Assembly: GCF_011752935.1 (NCBI RefSeq)
Contig: NZ_VWWO01000001.1
Coordinates: forward strand, 3,100,001 to 3,164,000
Length of the DNA: 64,000 bases
DNA from: Chitinophaga sp. Cy-1792
GTDB taxonomy: Bacteria; Bacteroidota; Bacteroidia; Chitinophagales; Chitinophagaceae
Reading direction: 5' to 3'
The position numbers and the translations under genes are program-made. Below are positions 61,347 to 64,000 of the stretch, in pieces; the stretch's first letter is position 1, and every line of letters starts with the position of its first letter. The notes under the pieces are model-generated. The model was not told where the DNA came from. It saw nothing but the letters and a program-made list of their open reading frames with translations, and made no database searches.

Positions 61347-61426
61347 AAACTGCTTCTACCTGGTAGGAGCAGTTTTTTTTATGTGCATAAAAAAGAGGCC
61401 GCTCCATTACGGAGACGACCTCTTTG
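61347..61426. terminator. Paired terminators between convergent genes
   Basis: First: AAACTGCT-T-CTACC-T-GGTAG-G-AGCAGTTT (61347-61375) with T-run, for the GNAT gene. Second: AAAGAGG (61392-61398) to CCTCTTT (61419-61425) with an inner CTCC/GGAG, readable on the minus strand for the CoA-transferase gene. Confidence 0.75.
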
Positions 61427-61456
61427 CCTTTCACACCTGTTCTTCATAAGCAAAAC

Positions 61457-62965
61457 CTACATATCCTGAGGGACTTGTTCTCTTTTCATAGCACCTGTGC
61501 TTTCCATCCGCTGATGCCAGCTCAGTGCCTCCTGTAGCAGATGTGGCGTGTGTCCGCCTTTTTTGCATGCTGCCAGGAAATAATCATTTAATTCATCTCT
61601 GTAAGCAGGATCAGCACAGTTGCTGATAATTAGTTTAGCTCTTTCGCGTGGCGCGAGTCCGCGCAGATCCGCGAGTCCGAAATCAGTGACGAGGATATCG
61701 ACATCATGTTCACTGTTATCGACGTGCGAAGCCATTGGTACAATGTGGGAGATGGCACCTGCCTTGGAGGATCCCTGTGTCACGAATACGCTCATATAGG
61801 CGTTGCGTGCAAAGTCGTTGGAACCACCGATGCCATTCATCATCTTCGTACCTGCGATATGCGTAGAGTTTACGTTGCCGTAAATATCAAATTCTATGGC
61901 AGTATTGATACTGATAACACCCAGTCTGCGTATTACTTCCGCGGCATTGCTGATATCCTGCGGACGCAGTACGATATTGGGTTTGTACCTTTCGATATCG
62001 TTCATCAGCCTGTTGTAGCAGGGCTGTGATACGGTGATGCTACTCGCGGATGCAAAATCCATTTTTCCGGCATCTATTAAACTGAAAGTACTGTCCTGCA
62101 GTACTTCAGAGTACATGGTCAGGTTATGGAAGTTGCCGTCTATAAAGCCTTCCAGCACTGCGTTGGCTACTTTTCCTATGCCTGATTGCAAAGGACGCAG
62201 GGAAGGAGTGAGCCGGCCTCTTTTTATTTCATGTTCGAAAAACTGTAGCAGATGCCCGGCAATGGCGCGTGTTTTATCATCGCGCTCATTGATTTGTGCC
62301 GGACTATCGGTTGTTTCAGTTATAACGATTGCAATAATTTTTTCAGGATCTACCGGTATGGAAGTACGTCCGATACGGGTACCTGCACTGGTGATAGGGA
62401 TGATTTTTCTGTCGGGCCAGGTGCCGGCGGAGAAAATATCATGCACGCCATGCAGTGTCAGTGGTACAGAAATATTGATCTCTACAATGATCCTGGATGC
62501 TGCCGCAGCAAAGCTGGCGGTATTACCTACGGAAGTTGTCGGAACGATGCTGCCATCTTCTTCTATCATCAGTGCTTCAATGACTGCGATATCGGGTGTG
62601 ATGATGCCTTCGTTGATTAACTCGGCACTTTCTCCGAGGTGTTGATCCATAAATAAAACATCACCGCTGTTGATGTTACTGCGCAATACAGGATCTACCT
62701 GGAAGGGCATGCGTTTTTTCAAGGCGTGGGCTTCTGCCAGTAGTCCGTCTGTGCCGTGGCCGAGAGATGCGCCGGTGAGCAGCGTGATCTTCATCGGGTG
62801 GTCCTGTACATGAGCAGCCAGCGCTTTCAGTACGGCCTTACTGTCGCCCGCTTTGGTAAAACCACTGCTGGCAACTACCATACCGTCCTTAATAAAAGAG
62901 GCGGCATCGGCTGCACTGGTGATCTTTCCCTGCAGGCCAGATCTCTTTATTCTATCTTCGTACAT
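61457..62965 (-). CDS. Acetyl-CoA hydrolase/succinyl-CoA:acetate CoA-transferase family
   Basis: 502 aa from ATG 62965 (MYEDRIKRSG; an ATG at 62989 adds eight residues). Two CoA-transferase domains: N-terminal MVVASSGFTKAGDSKAVLKA, C-terminal with the catalytic Glu in INTAIEFDIYGNVNSTHIAG and GIGGSNDFARNAYMS. It moves CoA between acetate and succinate (or hydrolyses acetyl-CoA). Length and motifs fit the bacterial succinate CoA-transferase group. Unlinked to neighbours. Confidence 0.9.
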   Translation of the reverse strand: MYEDRIKRSGLQGKITSAADAASFIKDGMVVASSGFTKAGDSKAVLKALAAHVQDHPMKITLLTGASLGHGTDGLLAEAHALKKRMPFQVDPVLRSNINSGDVLFMDQHLGESAELINEGIITPDIAVIEALMIEEDGSIVPTTSVGNTASFAAAASRIIVEINISVPLTLHGVHDIFSAGTWPDRKIIPITSAGTRIGRTSIPVDPEKIIAIVITETTDSPAQINERDDKTRAIAGHLLQFFEHEIKRGRLTPSLRPLQSGIGKVANAVLEGFIDGNFHNLTMYSEVLQDSTFSLIDAGKMDFASASSITVSQPCYNRLMNDIERYKPNIVLRPQDISNAAEVIRRLGVISINTAIEFDIYGNVNSTHIAGTKMMNGIGGSNDFARNAYMSVFVTQGSSKAGAISHIVPMASHVDNSEHDVDILVTDFGLADLRGLAPRERAKLIISNCADPAYRDELNDYFLAACKKGGHTPHLLQEALSWHQRMESTGAMKREQVPQDM

Positions 62966-63156
62966 TGTTTTGATGATGGTTAATTGCATTTTTAATGCAG
63001 CCCTAAAATTACGATCTTACCAGGTGGCTCAAAGACGATAAAGGGTCAAAATGTTGCTTAAACCGGCCAGAAATCTCCTGAGATTGTCAGCCAACCATTT
63101 CCCCGCCTTTTTGTTATAACATACCTGGTAATCATCTTCCTAAAATCATCTGAAAA

Positions 63157-63570
63157 ATGAAAAAAATCCTTCTGCTCGCTGCCACAGCAAGCCTGCTGGC
63201 CATTGGCGAAACCAAAGCACAAAACATCCTGGACGCAGCCAAAAAAGCCACCGGCACCACATCTTCCACGGGAAACCTTTCTAACCTCACCAGCGGTATC
63301 ATGGGCCAACTGACTCCATCTTTAGGACTGAACAACACCCAACAACCAAAAGTGACAGACCTGGTATCCGGATTTCTGAAACAAAAAGCAGGGATCATGC
63401 CGTTGCAGCAAACTAACCCTACTGAATACACGTCGAAATTCAAAGGATTGCAGGGCGGACTGTTTAGTAAATTAAAAGGGGTATTCACCGCAGCACAGTA
63501 TGCAAAGTTCCTGGGACTCAAACCTAAAGCTAGCGATGCTACCAACGTATTGTCACAGCTGTTTTTCTGA
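63157..63570 (+). CDS. Small secreted protein of unknown function
   Basis: 137 aa with signal peptide MKKILLLAATASLLAIGETKAQ. The remainder is rich in small polar residues and Leu, with weakly repeated helices (TSGIMGQLTPSLG, VSGFLKQKAGIMPLQQTNPT, LFSKLKGVFTAAQYAKFLGL). No domain recognised. The FTAAQYAKFLGL segment resembles short helical periplasmic proteins of the phylum. Function unknown. Confidence 0.75.
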   Translation: MKKILLLAATASLLAIGETKAQNILDAAKKATGTTSSTGNLSNLTSGIMGQLTPSLGLNNTQQPKVTDLVSGFLKQKAGIMPLQQTNPTEYTSKFKGLQGGLFSKLKGVFTAAQYAKFLGLKPKASDATNVLSQLFF

Positions 63571-63659
63571 TAACTGACTTTTAATTTTTTATGGCGTTTA
63601 TACTAAACCGATAAAACGGTGATGTATAAACGTCCTTTTATTTTTTAATACGCCACTGC

Positions 63660-63690
63660 TTTGCAGGAACACGGGAAAATGATATCTTCG
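63660..63690 (+). promoter_or_regulatory. Promoter with -33 and -7 boxes
   Basis: TTTG at 63660-63663, 19-nt spacer, TATCTTCG at 63683-63690. One mismatch to the TTTG-N19/21-TAnnTTTG consensus. The next gene starts 20 bp later. Confidence 0.6.
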
Positions 63691-63709
63691 CGCGCTCGTA
63701 ACCTGCACT

Positions 63710-64000
63710 ATGCCAAAGAAAAAAAGTAAGAGTAGCAATAGTAGTCCATTTGTCATCATACTGGCTGTCGTAGCCGTTTTGGTGACATACTGCACCCGTA
63801 AGTTTACTTCGGAAAAAGAGAAAGATATTCCTAAGAAAACTGCACACAAGAAAACTTCCACCGCAAAGAAGAAACCGCCTTTACTTTATGAAGACTTTGA
63901 AACTGATGGTCCTGTAAAGGAAAATTACAACACGGAAACCATTACGCTTTCTTCAGGTAGCTGGACGCTGAAAGACGCCGTGATAGGGGCGAAAGACGAA
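63710..64000 (+). CDS. Membrane-anchored protein, 3' end outside window
   Basis: The frame from ATG 63710 has no stop through base 64000 (97 codons). Polybasic, Ser-rich N-terminus (MPKKKSKSSNSSP), one membrane span (FVIILAVVAVLVTYC), then Lys/Thr-rich linker and the beginning of a beta-rich domain (LLYEDFETDGPVKENY, ITLSSGSWTLKDAVIG). Topology: N-in, the domain outside. The domain opening resembles those of secreted glycan-binding or lyase proteins, but it is too short to assign. The promoter just upstream fits its start. Confidence 0.7.
   Translation, partial: MPKKKSKSSNSSPFVIILAVVAVLVTYCTRKFTSEKEKDIPKKTAHKKTSTAKKKPPLLYEDFETDGPVKENYNTETITLSSGSWTLKDAVIGAKDE

Noticed and set aside
1..64000. 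tRNA, rRNA, riboswitch
   Set aside because: No cloverleaf-like segments, T-loop signatures or conserved riboswitch cores were noticed in the intergenic gaps; a covariance-model search was not possible here.

Overview
The window looks like a chromosomal segment of a Bacteroidota, most probably a Chitinophaga-like member of the Chitinophagaceae. The evidence is a SusC/SusD pair behind an ECF sigma/FecR switch, propeller-type sensor kinases, DUF4369/TlpA lipid-tethered thioredoxins, a divergent ParE/ParC pair, GH3 and GH9 enzymes, and several TAnnTTTG promoter elements typical of the phylum. No rRNA, tRNA, CRISPR array, phage or transposase gene was seen. Both edges cut genes.

Layout. 1-2.9 kb: 3' part of a sensor kinase and its LuxR-type response regulator. 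2.9-3.25 kb: two very small single-membrane-span reading frames on the minus strand. 3.6-9.4 kb: parE - DUF1835 - cupin - parC. 17.4-9.6 kb (minus): a long run with a degenerate dihydroorotase homologue, DUF4199 protein, two glycosyltransferases, the complete GDP-heptose set (hddA, gmhA, hddC, gmhB) and a secreted protein. 17.5-20.8 kb: a helical-repeat protein and an S9 peptidase. 21.1-33.3 kb: an ECF sigma factor, FecR anti-sigma, SusC, SusD, lipoprotein, S41 protease and two TlpA-like thioredoxins. 33.4-34.6 kb: FAD monooxygenase. 38.1-34.7 kb (minus): DUF1349 protein, SGNH hydrolase and a LacI regulator, with three palindromic operators and a family of ACAGTGAACA repeats between them. 38.5-39.4 kb: an OmpA-like lipoprotein. 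42.1-39.5 kb (minus): DinB, DUF2867, Crp-like regulator and alpha/beta hydrolase. 48.5-42.4 kb (minus): an apparent ergothioneine operon (FAD disulfide reductase, ABC ATPase, permease fused to a binding domain, egtB, egtD). 48.8-55.7 kb: dusB, an NTF2-like lipoprotein, aldo/keto reductase, GH3 and GH9. 62.97-55.7 kb (minus, apart from a GNAT gene on plus): small orphan, VOC protein, MacB-type permease, Bcr/CflA transporter and a CoA-transferase. 63.2-64 kb: a small secreted protein and the start of an unknown membrane protein.

The most striking points are (i) the substrate-binding domain of the ergothioneine-locus transporter, whose two lobes are in swapped (circularly permuted) order relative to OpuBC/OpuCC; (ii) the joining of ergothioneine biosynthesis and a probable ergothioneine-type transporter in one transcription unit; (iii) three near-identical operators in alternating orientation plus helically phased direct repeats upstream of the SGNH hydrolase; (iv) a pair of tandem micro-proteins too short for routine gene calling; (v) a dihydroorotase homologue that has lost nearly all its metal ligands; and (vi) an inverted-repeat, MITE-like element at 42.1-42.35 kb.
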